From Meridianimarinicoccus roseus (GTDB lineage Bacteria; Pseudomonadota; Alphaproteobacteria; Rhodobacterales; Rhodobacteraceae), in assembly GCF_003172915.1 (NCBI RefSeq), contig NZ_QGKU01000060.1, positions 62,001 through 126,000 of the forward strand: a stretch of DNA of 64,000 bases, in the 5' to 3' direction. A program made the position numbers and the translations under genes. The notes below the pieces were generated by a model. It was given only the letters and a program-made list of their open reading frames with translations, searched no databases and was not told the DNA's origin. Shown in pieces: positions 8,980 through 17,530 of the stretch. How positions within the stretch are numbered: the stretch's first letter is position 1; the number at the start of each line of letters is the position of its first letter.

Positions 8980-9974
8980 AGTGAAGCCCCGACCATCAAA
9001 GCCACGTCTATCAACCGGTGAGCGTAGCCCATCTCGTTGTCGTACCACGCGTAGATCTTCACCTGAGTGCCATTGACAACCATCGTCGAAGGCGCGTCGA
9101 TGATCGACGAGCGCGTGTCGTTGGTGTAGTCGGTCGAAACCAGCGGCCGTTCCTCGTAGCCGAGGATGCCCGCAAGCGGCCCATCGGCGGCGGCCTTGAA
9201 CATCGCGTTGACCTCTTCTGCGGTGGTCGCGCGCTCCACCTCGAACACGCAATCTGTCAGCGAGGCGTTCAGCAGAGGCACGCGCACCGCATGGCCGTTC
9301 AGTCGTCCCGTCAGTTCGGGGTAGATCAGGGTGATTGCCGTCGCGCTGCCCGTGGTCGTAGGGATCAGCGCGTTCAGCGCGGATCGCGCGCGGCGCAGGT
9401 CCTTGGCAGGCCGGTCCACGATGGTCTGTGTGTTGGTCACGTCGTGGATCGTGGTGATCGATCCGTGCCGGATGCCAAGCGCCTCGTGGATGACCTTCAC
9501 CACCGGCGCAAGGCAGTTGGTGGTGCAGCTCGCCGCCGTGACGATCTGGTGTTCGGCCGGATCGTAGATCGCGTCGTTCACGCCGTAGACGATGTTCGCA
9601 GCGCCGCCGTCCTTGACCGGGGCGGAAACGACGACCTTTTTCACACCGGCAGCGAAATAGGGTTCCAGCGCCGCGGCCGTCTTGAACTTGCCGGTGCAGT
9701 CGATGACCACATCGACCCCGTTGAGCGGCAGGTCCTCGATCGCGCGCGCGCCCACGAAGGACAGGCGCGTGCCGTCCACGGTCACGGCCGCGTCATCGGC
9801 CGCGAAATCCGCCGCCCAGCGGCCATGCACGGTGTCGAATTCCAGAAGATGCGCGTGCATCGCCGGATCGCCGACCGCGTCATTGATCCAGGCGATGTCG
9901 GCGCCGCGGTCCAGCAGCGGGCGGAGCGCCAGCTTGCCGATCCGTCCCAACCCGTTCAGCGCATAAACGGTCAT
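8976..9974 (-). CDS. gapdh: Glyceraldehyde-3-phosphate dehydrogenase of the arsenic operon
   Basis: 332 residues. NAD-binding GLGRIG (8-13), catalytic Cys150 in the SCTTNCLAP block (149-157) and partner His177 are present, with the usual C-terminal [10 protein letters not shown] at 9974 overlaps the arsRC stop as ATGA and its own stop overlaps arsJ. In this setting the enzyme should use arsenate instead of phosphate to make 1-arseno-3-phosphoglycerate for ArsJ, rather than serve central glycolysis. A housekeeping copy elsewhere in the genome is expected but not visible here. Confidence 0.9.
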   Translation of the reverse strand: MTVYALNGLGRIGKLALRPLLDRGADIAWINDAVGDPAMHAHLLEFDTVHGRWAADFAADDAAVTVDGTRLSFVGARAIEDLPLNGVDVVIDCTGKFKTAAALEPYFAAGVKKVVVSAPVKDGGAANIVYGVNDAIYDPAEHQIVTAASCTTNCLAPVVKVIHEALGIRHGSITTIHDVTNTQTIVDRPAKDLRRARSALNALIPTTTGSATAITLIYPELTGRLNGHAVRVPLLNASLTDCVFEVERATTAEEVNAMFKAAADGPLAGILGYEERPLVSTDYTNDTRSSIIDAPSTMVVNGTQVKIYAWYDNEMGYAHRLIDVALMVGASL

Positions 9975-10822
9975 GCAAGCACGTCGCGGCTGGCGTCTGC
10001 CGCGCCAAGCGCATCCACCGCACGCTGCAGCGATACCGCGTCCAGCGCCTCGAGCGGAAGTGCGGTGAAAGCGCGGATGCGATTGTAGAGCGCGCCGTAG
10101 GCCTGATGGAAGGCAAGGTTCTTTTCGGCGTCCGTGCCGTCGACCTTCACCGGGTCGGGCATGCCCCAATGGGCACTGACCGGCTGGCCTTGCCACGGCG
10201 GGCATTCCTCGTTCGCGGCCTGGTTGCATACCGTGAATACGAAGTCGAACCGCGGGGCGTCTGCGCCCTGAAATTCGGCCACATTCTTGGACCGCAGGAC
10301 GGAGATGTCATGCCCCTTCTGTTCCAGCACTTCCAGTGCGAAAGGGTTGAGTTCCGAATAGGGCTTTGTGCCTGCGGAATAGGCTTCGAAACGGCCACCC
10401 CCCACCTTGCGAAGGATGGATTCGGCAAAGATCGACCGGGCGGAGTTGCCGGTGCAGATGAAGAGGACCTTGAGTTTCTTGTCGGCCATGTCGCGGGTTC
10501 CTGAGTCGGGGAATAAGGGAGTGGGCAAGCAGATTTCCGGGCGGCCCCGGCAACAGTCGCGCAGAAGGAAGTCGAAGGTGCCGCGCACCTGATCGAGGTC
10601 TATGTCATAGAGAAGAGAGGTTCCCACCCGCGCCTGGCGCACCAACCCTGCCTGCAGAAGCGCCGCCAGATAGGCCGACAGCGTGCTCGCCTTCAGCCCC
10701 AGCACGGCGGCGATTTCACCGGCGGGAAGACGGTCGGGATAGCGGCGCATCAGCAGCCGGAAGATGGCCAGCCGCTGCGGATGGCCAAGCGTCGCAAGAC
10801 GATGGGGAATCTGTTTTTCCAT
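9971..10822 (-). CDS. arsRC: Fused ArsR-family repressor and LMW-phosphatase-type arsenate reductase (ArsRC)
   Basis: 283 residues in two parts. Residues 1-95 form an ArsR winged helix (recognition region [29 protein letters not shown]). Cys90-Cys91 and Cys98 after it resemble the CC-x5-C arsenite site of Acidithiobacillus ArsR. Residues 117-250 form the reductase: P-loop CTGNSARS (Cys123, Arg129), general acid Asp223 in PDPVKVDG, and Cys199/Cys207, which could act as resolving thiols. ATG112 (MADKKLK) could in principle start a separate reductase. No Shine-Dalgarno is seen before the first ATG. The fusion would link sensing and reduction in one polypeptide. Confidence 0.85.
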   Translation of the reverse strand: MEKQIPHRLATLGHPQRLAIFRLLMRRYPDRLPAGEIAAVLGLKASTLSAYLAALLQAGLVRQARVGTSLLYDIDLDQVRGTFDFLLRDCCRGRPEICLPTPLFPDSGTRDMADKKLKVLFICTGNSARSIFAESILRKVGGGRFEAYSAGTKPYSELNPFALEVLEQKGHDISVLRSKNVAEFQGADAPRFDFVFTVCNQAANEECPPWQGQPVSAHWGMPDPVKVDGTDAEKNLAFHQAYGALYNRIRAFTALPLEALDAVSLQRAVDALGAADASRDVLA

Positions 10823-10842
10823 ATTTCATGAATATACGAAAT
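10823..10842. promoter_or_regulatory. Probable ArsR operator abutting the arsRC start codon
   Basis: ATTTCATGAATATACGAAAT is an inverted repeat (ATTTC/GAAAT arms, ten-base A+T-rich centre) lying directly before the arsRC ATG at 10822. It has the form of ArsR/SmtB operators. A second, shorter dyad ATATTTCATGAATAT starts inside the start codon. Because the repeat occupies the place of the ribosome site, repressor binding, promoter and start codon must be tightly packed. Confidence 0.55.
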
Positions 10843-10943
10843 TTGAATGCAGGGCAAGGTTGATCCAAGGCCGCGCGCACCATCCGCCTCCGGCACGTCG
10901 CCGGGGCGGATAGCGCCGCCTCTTTCCAACGAAATGCTCGCCG

Positions 10944-11219
10944 TCAGGCGCTGGCCTTGGGCTTTCCGATCTCCTGTTCCGAGAACAGGTCCTCCGCCGC
11001 GAAGAGAAGCTGGTCGCGGTAATCGGGCTCCAGCGAAGCGGCGATCACCAACAAGCTGTCGATACACGGGTCGCGTCGCCATTCAAGGAAAGTGCCCACC
11101 ACATCAGGATCATGACACTGCAGAATCTGCACGATGAACTGGCGCGCAAGATGTTGTCGGGCGGGGTCAAGGGACTGCATCAGATCGGTCAGATCGACGG
11201 CGGTCGGTTGGTCGGTCAT
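10944..11219 (-). CDS. Small acidic protein, unknown function
   Basis: 91 residues, starting MTDQPTAVDLTDLMQSLDPARQH, predicted mostly helical, no signal peptide and no membrane segment. ATG at 11219 has GGGGAGCAG ten or so bases upstream. It lies between the arsenic operon and the permease gene on the same strand, 121 bases upstream of arsRC, and does not resemble an arsenic protein. No family recognised. Confidence 0.6.
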   Translation of the reverse strand: MTDQPTAVDLTDLMQSLDPARQHLARQFIVQILQCHDPDVVGTFLEWRRDPCIDSLLVIAASLEPDYRDQLLFAAEDLFSEQEIGKPKASA

Positions 11220-11254
11220 GGGCTCTGCTCCCCGGGTTGAAACGCGATTGGAAG

Positions 11255-11277
11255 GCCCGGCACGCGGGGCGCCGGGC
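11255..11277 (-). terminator. Hairpin after the permease gene
   Basis: GCCCGGC (11255-11261) and GCCGGGC (11271-11277) form a perfect seven-pair stem directly downstream of the permease stop codon. There is no long U run, so it may be a weak terminator or an mRNA-stabilising 3' structure. Confidence 0.4.
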
Positions 11278-11289
11278 GAAGGAGGACGG

Positions 11290-12531
11290 TCATGCGTGGG
11301 CACAACGCTGATTGGCAAGGATCCCGGCTGTGGCCAGAAGAAGCATCGGGTAGATCATGCCCTCGGCCCCGCGCAGCGCCATCATGGCCGCCGCGATGGC
11401 CACGCACAGCCAGCCCAAAAGCCACTCGCCCGTATTGCGCGGCCGCCGGATCAGCACCGCCGCGACACCGGCATAAAGCAGCAGGAAGTTCTGCCCCGCC
11501 ATCGCCAGGAGATCGCCAAGGTCGACCGCGCCGAGCCAGGTGGCGCAGGTCACCGCCAGAAGCGCCGTCACCGTCGCGGAAACGGCAAGGTAGGGCATGC
11601 CGCGCCGCTGCGCTGTCAGCATGCTGGGCAACACACCGTCACTTGCAGCGGCAAAGACCATGCGCGAAACCGCCCAGACGGCCGCTGCGAGATTGGCGAA
11701 GATCAGCGTGACCGAAAGTCCCGAGACGATCCAGATGCCGGATGGGCCGAACACCGTGCCGAACAGCAGCGCGAAAGGCGCCTCAGGCCGGGCGGCGGTG
11801 TCGATGCCCTGCACGACCAACGCCAGCCCGCCGTACAGCAGCACGACGATCGCGAAGGACAGACCCATTGCAAGAGGCATGTCACGGCGCGGGTTGCGGA
11901 AATCACCGCCCAGATGGGCCGCGACCTCCCAGCCGGTGAAGGCGAAGAAAACCATCATTACCGTCGTCCCAAGCAGGTGGCGGGGCGGCAGATCTGCCAT
12001 CACGGCTTCGGCGCCAGGCAGGCGCGGGGCCGTGACGGACCAACCGATTACCAGCACCGCCAGCAGCGCGACCAGCAGAAGCGACGCCAGAACGGCGTTG
12101 ATCCGGCCCGCAATCTCGGCTGAAATCACGTTCACCAGTGCTGCGGCGGCGATAAGCGCGGCCGCATAAAGCGCCGCGGGACCGCCGATCGCGGCAGCGA
12201 TGTAGTGGCCGCCCGTCAGCGCGATGGCGGGCAGGCCGAACAGCACAGCGCCAAGAAACAGCAAAGTGCCCGATGTATAGCCGAACTGGCCGAACCCCTT
12301 GGACAGGATCGTCGCCAGTCCACCCGCCCCGGGCCAGCGGCGGCCCAGCAGCGCGAACACCGCGAGCAGCGGCAGCGCCGCCACCGCACACAGCGCCCAG
12401 ATCAGCGGTGCCGATGCCCCTGCAGCCTGCGCCGCCAGCCCCGGCAGGGTCAGCAATCCGGCGCCCAGCACGATGTTCAGCATCATCGCCGTGCCGCGCC
12501 AGACCGTCAGGGTGCGCGGAAGCTCAGCCAT
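11290..12531 (-). CDS. APC-superfamily amino acid permease
   Basis: 413-residue inner-membrane protein with about twelve hydrophobic helices. The first helix carries the family signature NIVLGAGLLTLPGLAA (unwound GxG region that binds the amino or ammonium group). It is short for the family, as in YjeH/CycA-like exporters and some importers. The ATG at 12531 lies eight bases inside the cupin gene, so the permease is co-translated with the cupin and N-oxygenase genes. It may move an amino acid substrate or its N-oxidised product. Confidence 0.85.
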   Translation of the reverse strand: MAELPRTLTVWRGTAMMLNIVLGAGLLTLPGLAAQAAGASAPLIWALCAVAALPLLAVFALLGRRWPGAGGLATILSKGFGQFGYTSGTLLFLGAVLFGLPAIALTGGHYIAAAIGGPAALYAAALIAAAALVNVISAEIAGRINAVLASLLLVALLAVLVIGWSVTAPRLPGAEAVMADLPPRHLLGTTVMMVFFAFTGWEVAAHLGGDFRNPRRDMPLAMGLSFAIVVLLYGGLALVVQGIDTAARPEAPFALLFGTVFGPSGIWIVSGLSVTLIFANLAAAVWAVSRMVFAAASDGVLPSMLTAQRRGMPYLAVSATVTALLAVTCATWLGAVDLGDLLAMAGQNFLLLYAGVAAVLIRRPRNTGEWLLGWLCVAIAAAMMALRGAEGMIYPMLLLATAGILANQRCAHA

Positions 12532-12886
12532 GCTGGGGCAAGTTCACGGAATGGAAGGCGATCAGGTAAACCGCGCCACCGTCCAGCGCGACAGACCCGT
12601 GCATCATGCCCGCGGGCAGCGAGATCACCGTGCCCGGACCACAGATCTTCTCGCCCTGATCCCAGTAGAAGCGCACGCTGCCTTCCAGGATTACAAGCGT
12701 CTCGTCGGTGTTGTGCCGATGCCAGGCATGCTCCTTGCCGGCCACGTCGCGCTGCACCTCAACGGCGCCCTGATCGGGCAACAGCCGCATCAGCAACGGA
12801 CGCAGGTTGGTTGTGTCCACTTCTGTCGAAAAAATGCGGAAATCCCGATCCATCTGATCGCGGGTCATATCGAGCGCGTGCATCAT
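12524..12886 (-). CDS. Single-domain cupin
   Basis: 120-residue beta-barrel protein. Cupin motif 1 is visible as HAWHRHNTDETLVILEG (His, His and Glu metal ligands) and motif 2 as PAGMMHGSVAL (His). It probably binds Fe, Mn or Zn. The ATG at 12886 overlaps the upstream stop (ATGA), and its stop overlaps the permease start, so the three genes form one unit. Cupins accompany N-oxygenases in several pathways that build N-N or N-O bonds; whether this one is catalytic or a sensor is not decidable here. Confidence 0.8.
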   Translation of the reverse strand: MMHALDMTRDQMDRDFRIFSTEVDTTNLRPLLMRLLPDQGAVEVQRDVAGKEHAWHRHNTDETLVILEGSVRFYWDQGEKICGPGTVISLPAGMMHGSVALDGGAVYLIAFHSVNLPQHG

Positions 12887-13638
12887 GCCACTTTTCCTTT
12901 CTTGTGGGTTGTGTCGTCATCGGTGGCGCGCCCAAGCCGGTGAAACGGGCAGGCGGGGGCATCGTTGGTGTCGCCAAGGAAATACTGTTCGAACTCACGG
13001 TTATCGGGGGCGCCGTAGTGGCCAAGCTGGGGCGCGGGCGGGATTGCGTCGAACGCCTGCAGGCGGCGGCGCACCTGGTCCAGCGCGCGCCGAGAGGCGG
13101 GCGTGTCGGTGTCCATGATCCCCTCAAACACCCAGCGGGGCTGGAACGTCACCATGAACGACGTGGACCGGCGGCTTTGACGCAGCACGTGGGCCGGCGT
13201 GTTGCAGACCACAAAGATCGGCTCGCCACCGAAACAAAATTCCCACATCGGTGTATCGAGCGCGCGCGGCACTTCCACCGGGCGCGGCGCGGTGTCCAGC
13301 CTTTCCAAACCGTCAAGAAGCGACCAGAACCGTGCGCGGTAGTCGGCCAACGCCTGCACCGGGCCCGGCCGCCCGAAAACCACAAGCGACGTCATGCGCC
13401 CGAAGTCGCGCGCGTTCGCCACATAGTCTTCGAGGATCGGCGCCAGGCTATCAGGCGTCATCGGATCGGGAAAAGCGAACCTTAACTGGTCCTTACGCAG
13501 TCCTGTCTCACCGAACACGCAAGGGAAAGGCCGCGTCGAACTGGTCAGTGTCGATTCGAATTCAGAGAAGACGATCCGCTGCCAGCTCGCCTCGGGGTGC
13601 TGCTCCGCGACTGCGCGCCGCGATAGAAAATGGGTCAT
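12883..13638 (-). CDS. YqcI/YcgG-family protein, probable haem-dependent amino-acid or guanidine N-oxygenase
   Basis: 251 residues. Family landmarks are PFPCVFGE near residue 40, VVCNTPAHVLRQSRR near 150 and TFQPRWVFEGI near 165. Characterised relatives (GntA of guanitoxin, DcsA of D-cycloserine biosynthesis) use haem to hydroxylate arginine-type nitrogen atoms, so N-hydroxylation of an amino acid is the best guess. ATG at 13638 has AGAGGT upstream. The gene is first of the cupin and permease operon and divergent from two regulator genes. Other guanitoxin genes are absent. Confidence 0.75.
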   Translation of the reverse strand: MTHFLSRRAVAEQHPEASWQRIVFSEFESTLTSSTRPFPCVFGETGLRKDQLRFAFPDPMTPDSLAPILEDYVANARDFGRMTSLVVFGRPGPVQALADYRARFWSLLDGLERLDTAPRPVEVPRALDTPMWEFCFGGEPIFVVCNTPAHVLRQSRRSTSFMVTFQPRWVFEGIMDTDTPASRRALDQVRRRLQAFDAIPPAPQLGHYGAPDNREFEQYFLGDTNDAPACPFHRLGRATDDDTTHKKGKVA

Positions 13639-13702
13639 GCGACTACCTCTGAGGGGGTTCGTTTCGGTAATCGTCCTTTAACTTTGGTAAGAAAGCAGCT
13701 TT

Positions 13703-13723
13703 CAAATCGAAGATTTGTCTTCG
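13703..13723. promoter_or_regulatory. Nested inverted repeats between the N-oxygenase operon and the Lrp gene
   Basis: CAAATC-GAA-GATTTG (13703-13717) overlaps CGAAGA-TTTG-TCTTCG (13708-13723), both with perfect six-base arms, in an A+T-rich divergent region. The position suits an operator for the Lrp-type regulator controlling itself and the N-oxygenase operon. Confidence 0.45.
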
Positions 13724-13774
13724 TTTTGGCAAAAACTTCTACTAAAAAGGGTATTCAGGCAGGTGGAGTTTTCA

Positions 13775-14275
13775 ATGCGACTAACCTCGACTGACAAGAT
13801 GATCCTCGAGTTGCTGCGCGAAGATGGACGCAGGAGCATCACCGAGATCGCCTCGATCATCGGTTTGTCGCGGCCCACGGTCCGGCACCACGTCGACAGG
13901 CTAGTCCGCGAAAAGGTGATCCGCCGCTTCACCGTCGATATCGACGCGCCGGGTGAATCGCGCCCGTCTGGCGTGCGCGCGATGTTCGATGTCCGGTTGC
14001 GCCGCAACGTCTGCGGCATGGTGTTTTCGTCAATCTCCAACTGGAGCGAGCTTGTCTCGGCCTGGTCGACATCGGGATCTACCGACATGCGGGTTCTGGT
14101 CGAGGCGGCCGACCAGAGCATGATCGAGGATCTGCGCGACCGGTTGGCACGGCATCCGGAAGTTGCGTCGCTGACAACGACGCTTGTTTTGAAGACTTGG
14201 TGCGAACGTATATCAGGGATCGAGGAACGCGCGCCCGAGGAATACCTTATAACAAGAAAAGGGGAGCCCGTTTGA
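13775..14275 (+). CDS. Lrp/AsnC-family transcriptional regulator
   Basis: 166 residues. An N-terminal helix-turn-helix (residues 5-50; [22 protein letters not shown]) is followed by a weakly recognisable ligand-binding RAM-type domain with a predicted final helix and strand. ATG at 13775 is preceded by GGTGGAG; an upstream GTG/TTG extension is less likely. Lrp regulators usually sense amino acids, which fits the divergent permease and N-oxygenase operon. Its stop overlaps the next start (TTGA). Confidence 0.8.
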   Translation: MRLTSTDKMILELLREDGRRSITEIASIIGLSRPTVRHHVDRLVREKVIRRFTVDIDAPGESRPSGVRAMFDVRLRRNVCGMVFSSISNWSELVSAWSTSGSTDMRVLVEAADQSMIEDLRDRLARHPEVASLTTTLVLKTWCERISGIEERAPEEYLITRKGEPV

Positions 14276-14583
14276 CCGATTTACTGACGAAACGAATTGA
14301 CAAGCTGACAGGGGAGGCGATCCGCCGCTACCGCAAGGCCGCCGGTCTGTCACAGGCGGATCTTGGTCGTGCGGCGGGCGTGACATTCCAGCAGATCCAG
14401 AAGTACGAACTGGGCCAGAACCGGGTGTCGATCAGCCGCCTGTTCCAGTTGGCCGGCACCCTGGGGGTGGATCCCTCGGCACTTGTGGCCGATGTGCAGC
14501 GCGCGGTGTTCCGCACCGATGCCGCCGCACTTGGCGCGATAACCCAGCGCGCGCATTTCCGCTCGGTCAGCGAAGACACCTAA
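14272..14583 (+). CDS. XRE-family helix-turn-helix protein
   Basis: 103 residues with a TTG start overlapping the Lrp stop and AAGGGGAG as ribosome site. A single Cro/C1-type domain covers residues 12-70 ([37 protein letters not shown] shows the five-helix pattern). The remaining tail is short. Small proteins of this kind are common in roseobacters. Translational coupling to the Lrp-like gene suggests joint control of neighbouring genes. Confidence 0.82.
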   Translation: MTDLLTKRIDKLTGEAIRRYRKAAGLSQADLGRAAGVTFQQIQKYELGQNRVSISRLFQLAGTLGVDPSALVADVQRAVFRTDAAALGAITQRAHFRSVSEDT

Positions 14584-14589
14584 TCCCGC

Positions 14590-14619
14590 GTCCGGCACCG
14601 GGATGAACCGGTGCCGGAC
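14590..14619. terminator. Strong bidirectional hairpin between convergent genes
   Basis: GTCCGGCACCGG and CCGGTGCCGGAC form a perfect twelve-pair stem with a six-base loop (GATGAA). It lies between the XRE gene (plus) and the chemotaxis operon end (minus) and would serve both strands. Confidence 0.7.
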
Positions 14620-14635
14620 ACACGGGAACGGAAGA

Positions 14636-16378
14636 TCAGAAGAAGATGTCGTCCAGTTCATCCGCAACGGCAGACGGGCTCTCGGGCGCGGTTCCGGGCG
14701 CTTCTTGCGATGCAGGCCGGACGGTGCCGCTGCCAGCCGCATCATCCGAAACGTCAGCCAGGTCACCCGGACCCGGCACCGCCTGTACCATTTGGAACAT
14801 GCGGTCATGCAGATCGCGTTCCTCCTGCATCGTGTAAGTTGCGCGGATCTCGGTCAGCGTCGCCGCGAAGGCGCTGTCGTCGGGGCCGAGGCGGAACACG
14901 TCATGCGCCCCGTTATCCGGATTGTCCGTACCGATCTTGGCCACCTGCCGCACCATTGCTCCGAACCGCTCGGTACCGTCGCCGATGGCCTGCACGATGC
15001 GCCGAGGCCGCACTGCCAGTTCCGGCAGCAGGTCCGCAAGCACGCCGCGCGTCGTGCGCAGCGTCCCGTCGCCCTCGCCGAGGTCGGACAGATTCCAATC
15101 GGCCTGACGTGCGTCCAACTCATCCCATTGCTGCAGGTTCCGCTTGGTGGTGTCCATGCTCGCAACGAACACGTCGAAGCTTTTGGGAATTTCCGAGATG
15201 ACCTCGTTGATCTGCTGCGACACGACGATCATGTCCTGCGCTTTTCGGAAGCTGCGGGCGCAGGTGACGATCGTGTTGAGCGACGCAAGGCTCATGTGGA
15301 AGGCGCTGTCGGACAGGTTGCGCGAATGGGACTGAAGCTGCGTGTCCATATCCAGCAGGGCGACGCGGGCGTCGCGCGCCGTCTCCTTGAGCGCGTCCAT
15401 TGATGCAAGATCGGCCGGCGCCACGGGGCCGGGTCCGTCAGGAATGCCAGCGCCGAAGGCCTTCGATATCGCGTCGCATTGCTGAAGGAAATCGGGCATC
15501 CGGCCGTTGAATGCACCCATCATGTCCTGCGCAACCTGTGCGTCGGCCAGAACCGCCTCGACGGTCTGGGCAAGCTGGGCAACGCCGAGGCGCGATAGCG
15601 CCGCCGCCTCGGGCGAGCCGGGCACGCAGCCCCGCGCGCGGGCGAGTATCAGATCCACATGTTCGGCCCGCTGACGGCTTCGGTCGCCGATCTGCAAGGC
15701 AGAGATGATCGCCGAGATCTCGGTCCGAGCCGAGTCGATGAACGTGTTCAACCACGCCGACGCCTCGCGCGCCGCATCCATCCCCGTCTCGAGTGCGCCA
15801 AGCGCCGCTTCCATCGCCTCCGCCCGGGGGCGCAGGGTCCGCAGCATCGCCAGCGCGCGCGCCTCGGCAGCCTGGCCCATCTGGTCGATCAGCGAAGTGA
15901 TGCCGTCGATGACGTCGACCATGGCCTTCGCCTCGGTCGAGGCCGCTTCGGAAATGTCCGAGATGTTCTGTGCCAGCCGCACGAGATGTTCCCCCTGCGG
16001 CTGTCGCGAGTGAGCCTGCGCGATGATCCGGGCGTTCAGCGACACGATGTTGGACGATTGGATCGTCTGCGACAGCTCGCGCAAGGTACGCACCATCGTC
16101 ACGCTCTGGGACCGCAAGTCGCGCACCATATTGACGGTCAGCGTATTGGTTGTGTCCACTTCTTCGATAAAGCGCGAGACGATCTGCTGGCGGCGCGCGA
16201 TGCTCGCAAGCTTCTCGGGCTGAAGTTGTTCCTCCAGCGCGGCGACGCCAGTGCGGAGGTCCTTGGTGTGCTCGAACGCGTAGGCAAGCAGGTCCAGCAC
16301 CGCGGTGATGTCGGTCTCTATCCGCCGGAAAGGGTCCAGGTTCGGGCGCGGAACCTCGGAAATGGCCATGTCCTTCAC
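14636..16378 (-). CDS. Soluble receptor-like chemotaxis protein with CheZ-like C-terminal tail
   Basis: 580 residues, almost entirely helical, no membrane segment. Residues about 90-190 resemble the hairpin region of a methyl-accepting signalling domain (SNIVSLNARIIAQAHSRQ compares with the receptor NAAIEAARAG tip). A long helical part follows, then a disordered Pro/Ala-rich stretch. The last residues, ADELDDIFF, recall the CheY-binding tail of CheZ (acidic, ending in bulky hydrophobics). GTG at 16378 has GGGAG upstream; ATG at 16369 is an alternative start. Last gene of the operon, after cheB. It could be a cytoplasmic signal sink or phosphatase for CheY-P. Confidence 0.65.
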   Translation of the reverse strand: MKDMAISEVPRPNLDPFRRIETDITAVLDLLAYAFEHTKDLRTGVAALEEQLQPEKLASIARRQQIVSRFIEEVDTTNTLTVNMVRDLRSQSVTMVRTLRELSQTIQSSNIVSLNARIIAQAHSRQPQGEHLVRLAQNISDISEAASTEAKAMVDVIDGITSLIDQMGQAAEARALAMLRTLRPRAEAMEAALGALETGMDAAREASAWLNTFIDSARTEISAIISALQIGDRSRQRAEHVDLILARARGCVPGSPEAAALSRLGVAQLAQTVEAVLADAQVAQDMMGAFNGRMPDFLQQCDAISKAFGAGIPDGPGPVAPADLASMDALKETARDARVALLDMDTQLQSHSRNLSDSAFHMSLASLNTIVTCARSFRKAQDMIVVSQQINEVISEIPKSFDVFVASMDTTKRNLQQWDELDARQADWNLSDLGEGDGTLRTTRGVLADLLPELAVRPRRIVQAIGDGTERFGAMVRQVAKIGTDNPDNGAHDVFRLGPDDSAFAATLTEIRATYTMQEERDLHDRMFQMVQAVPGPGDLADVSDDAAGSGTVRPASQEAPGTAPESPSAVADELDDIFF

Positions 16379-16380
16379 TG

Positions 16381-17526
16381 TTACGCTCCCTGTCTTGCAG
16401 CCAAGCCGATGGCGGCGGCGTCGAATTTCAGGATCTGCTCCGCGATGCCGTGCAGCGGCACCGTGCGGTCCACGCCTCCGCGAGCAACGGCCACGCGCGG
16501 CATCCCGTAAACCACACAACTCGCCTCGTCCTGGGCGAGCGTCGTGGCACCGGCCTGCTGCATTTCCAGCAGGCATTGGGCGCCGTCCTCGCCCATACCG
16601 GTCATGATCACGCCAAGCGCATTGGGCCCCGCAGCGATGGACAGAGAACGGAACAGCACGTCCACCGACGGGCGGTGACGGCTGACCGGCGGCCCCTCAG
16701 ACAGCCGCGCGACATAGCCGCGGCCCAGCCGTTCCACGATCAGGTGCCGATTGCCCGGTGCCACCAGCACTTGGCCGCGTTCCAGCCGGTCGCCATCGGC
16801 CGCCTCCTTGACGTGCATCCGGCATACGCTGTCAAGCCGCTTGGCGAACGCCTCGGTGAACTTTTCGGGCATGTGCTGGACAACCGCGATCGGCGGAGCG
16901 TCGGCGGGCAGGGCCTGAAGCACCTCGGCCAGCGCGACAGTACCGCCGGTGGACGCGCCAAGACCCACGATCGGTGCGCCGCGGCGCAGCATGATCGAGC
17001 CGGCCGCGCGCGGCGCCAGAACCACGTCGGGCGACAGCTTGCCATGAACGTCCAGCGGCATGATCTCGCGCCGAGGACGGGGAGCGGGCTTGGCCGCGCG
17101 GCTGATCCGCGCCTGCGCCGCTGCACGGATCGCGTGCCGGACCTGGGCCTGCCCCTCGTCGCCGTTCTGCTGGGAAAGGACCGATTTCGACAGCGCCTCG
17201 ACCGCGCCGATCTCGAGCGCCTTGAGCGATGCCGACGATCCGGCGGGCGTGTGATTGGAACAGATCACAACCGGCAACGGGTTCTGCGCCATGATCCGGC
17301 GCAGGAAAGTCAACCCGTCCATGCGCGGCATCTCGATGTCCAGCAGCATCACGTCCGGCATCTGAACGCGCATCTTCTCCGCCGCCTCGAAGGGGTCGCC
17401 TGCCGTGTCCACCACGCACATCCCCGGCTCGCGGTCCACGATCTTACGCAGGATGATCCGGGCGGTTGCCGAATCTTCCACGATCATCACGCGGATCGCC
17501 CCGTCATCGCTTGTCGGCGCGGTCAT
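16381..17526 (-). CDS. cheB: CheB chemotaxis methylesterase/glutamine deamidase
   Basis: 381 residues. The receiver domain (1-125) has phospho-acceptor Asp63 in LLDIEMPRMDG. The methylesterase domain (183-380) has the Ser192-His218-Asp314 triad (GASTGGT, VVQHMP, MTGMGEDGA). CheA-phosphorylated CheB removes methyl groups from receptors, opposing CheR. ATG at 17526 is preceded by AAGGATAAGG, which includes the cheR stop. Operon order is cheR, cheB, soluble receptor-like gene. Confidence 0.95.
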   Translation of the reverse strand: MTAPTSDDGAIRVMIVEDSATARIILRKIVDREPGMCVVDTAGDPFEAAEKMRVQMPDVMLLDIEMPRMDGLTFLRRIMAQNPLPVVICSNHTPAGSSASLKALEIGAVEALSKSVLSQQNGDEGQAQVRHAIRAAAQARISRAAKPAPRPRREIMPLDVHGKLSPDVVLAPRAAGSIMLRRGAPIVGLGASTGGTVALAEVLQALPADAPPIAVVQHMPEKFTEAFAKRLDSVCRMHVKEAADGDRLERGQVLVAPGNRHLIVERLGRGYVARLSEGPPVSRHRPSVDVLFRSLSIAAGPNALGVIMTGMGEDGAQCLLEMQQAGATTLAQDEASCVVYGMPRVAVARGGVDRTVPLHGIAEQILKFDAAAIGLAARQGA

Positions 17527-17530
17527 GGCC

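Noticed and set aside
12883-13638. Guanitoxin biosynthesis gene gntA
   Set aside because: The family matches, but none of the other guanitoxin genes is present, so only the general N-oxygenase call is kept.
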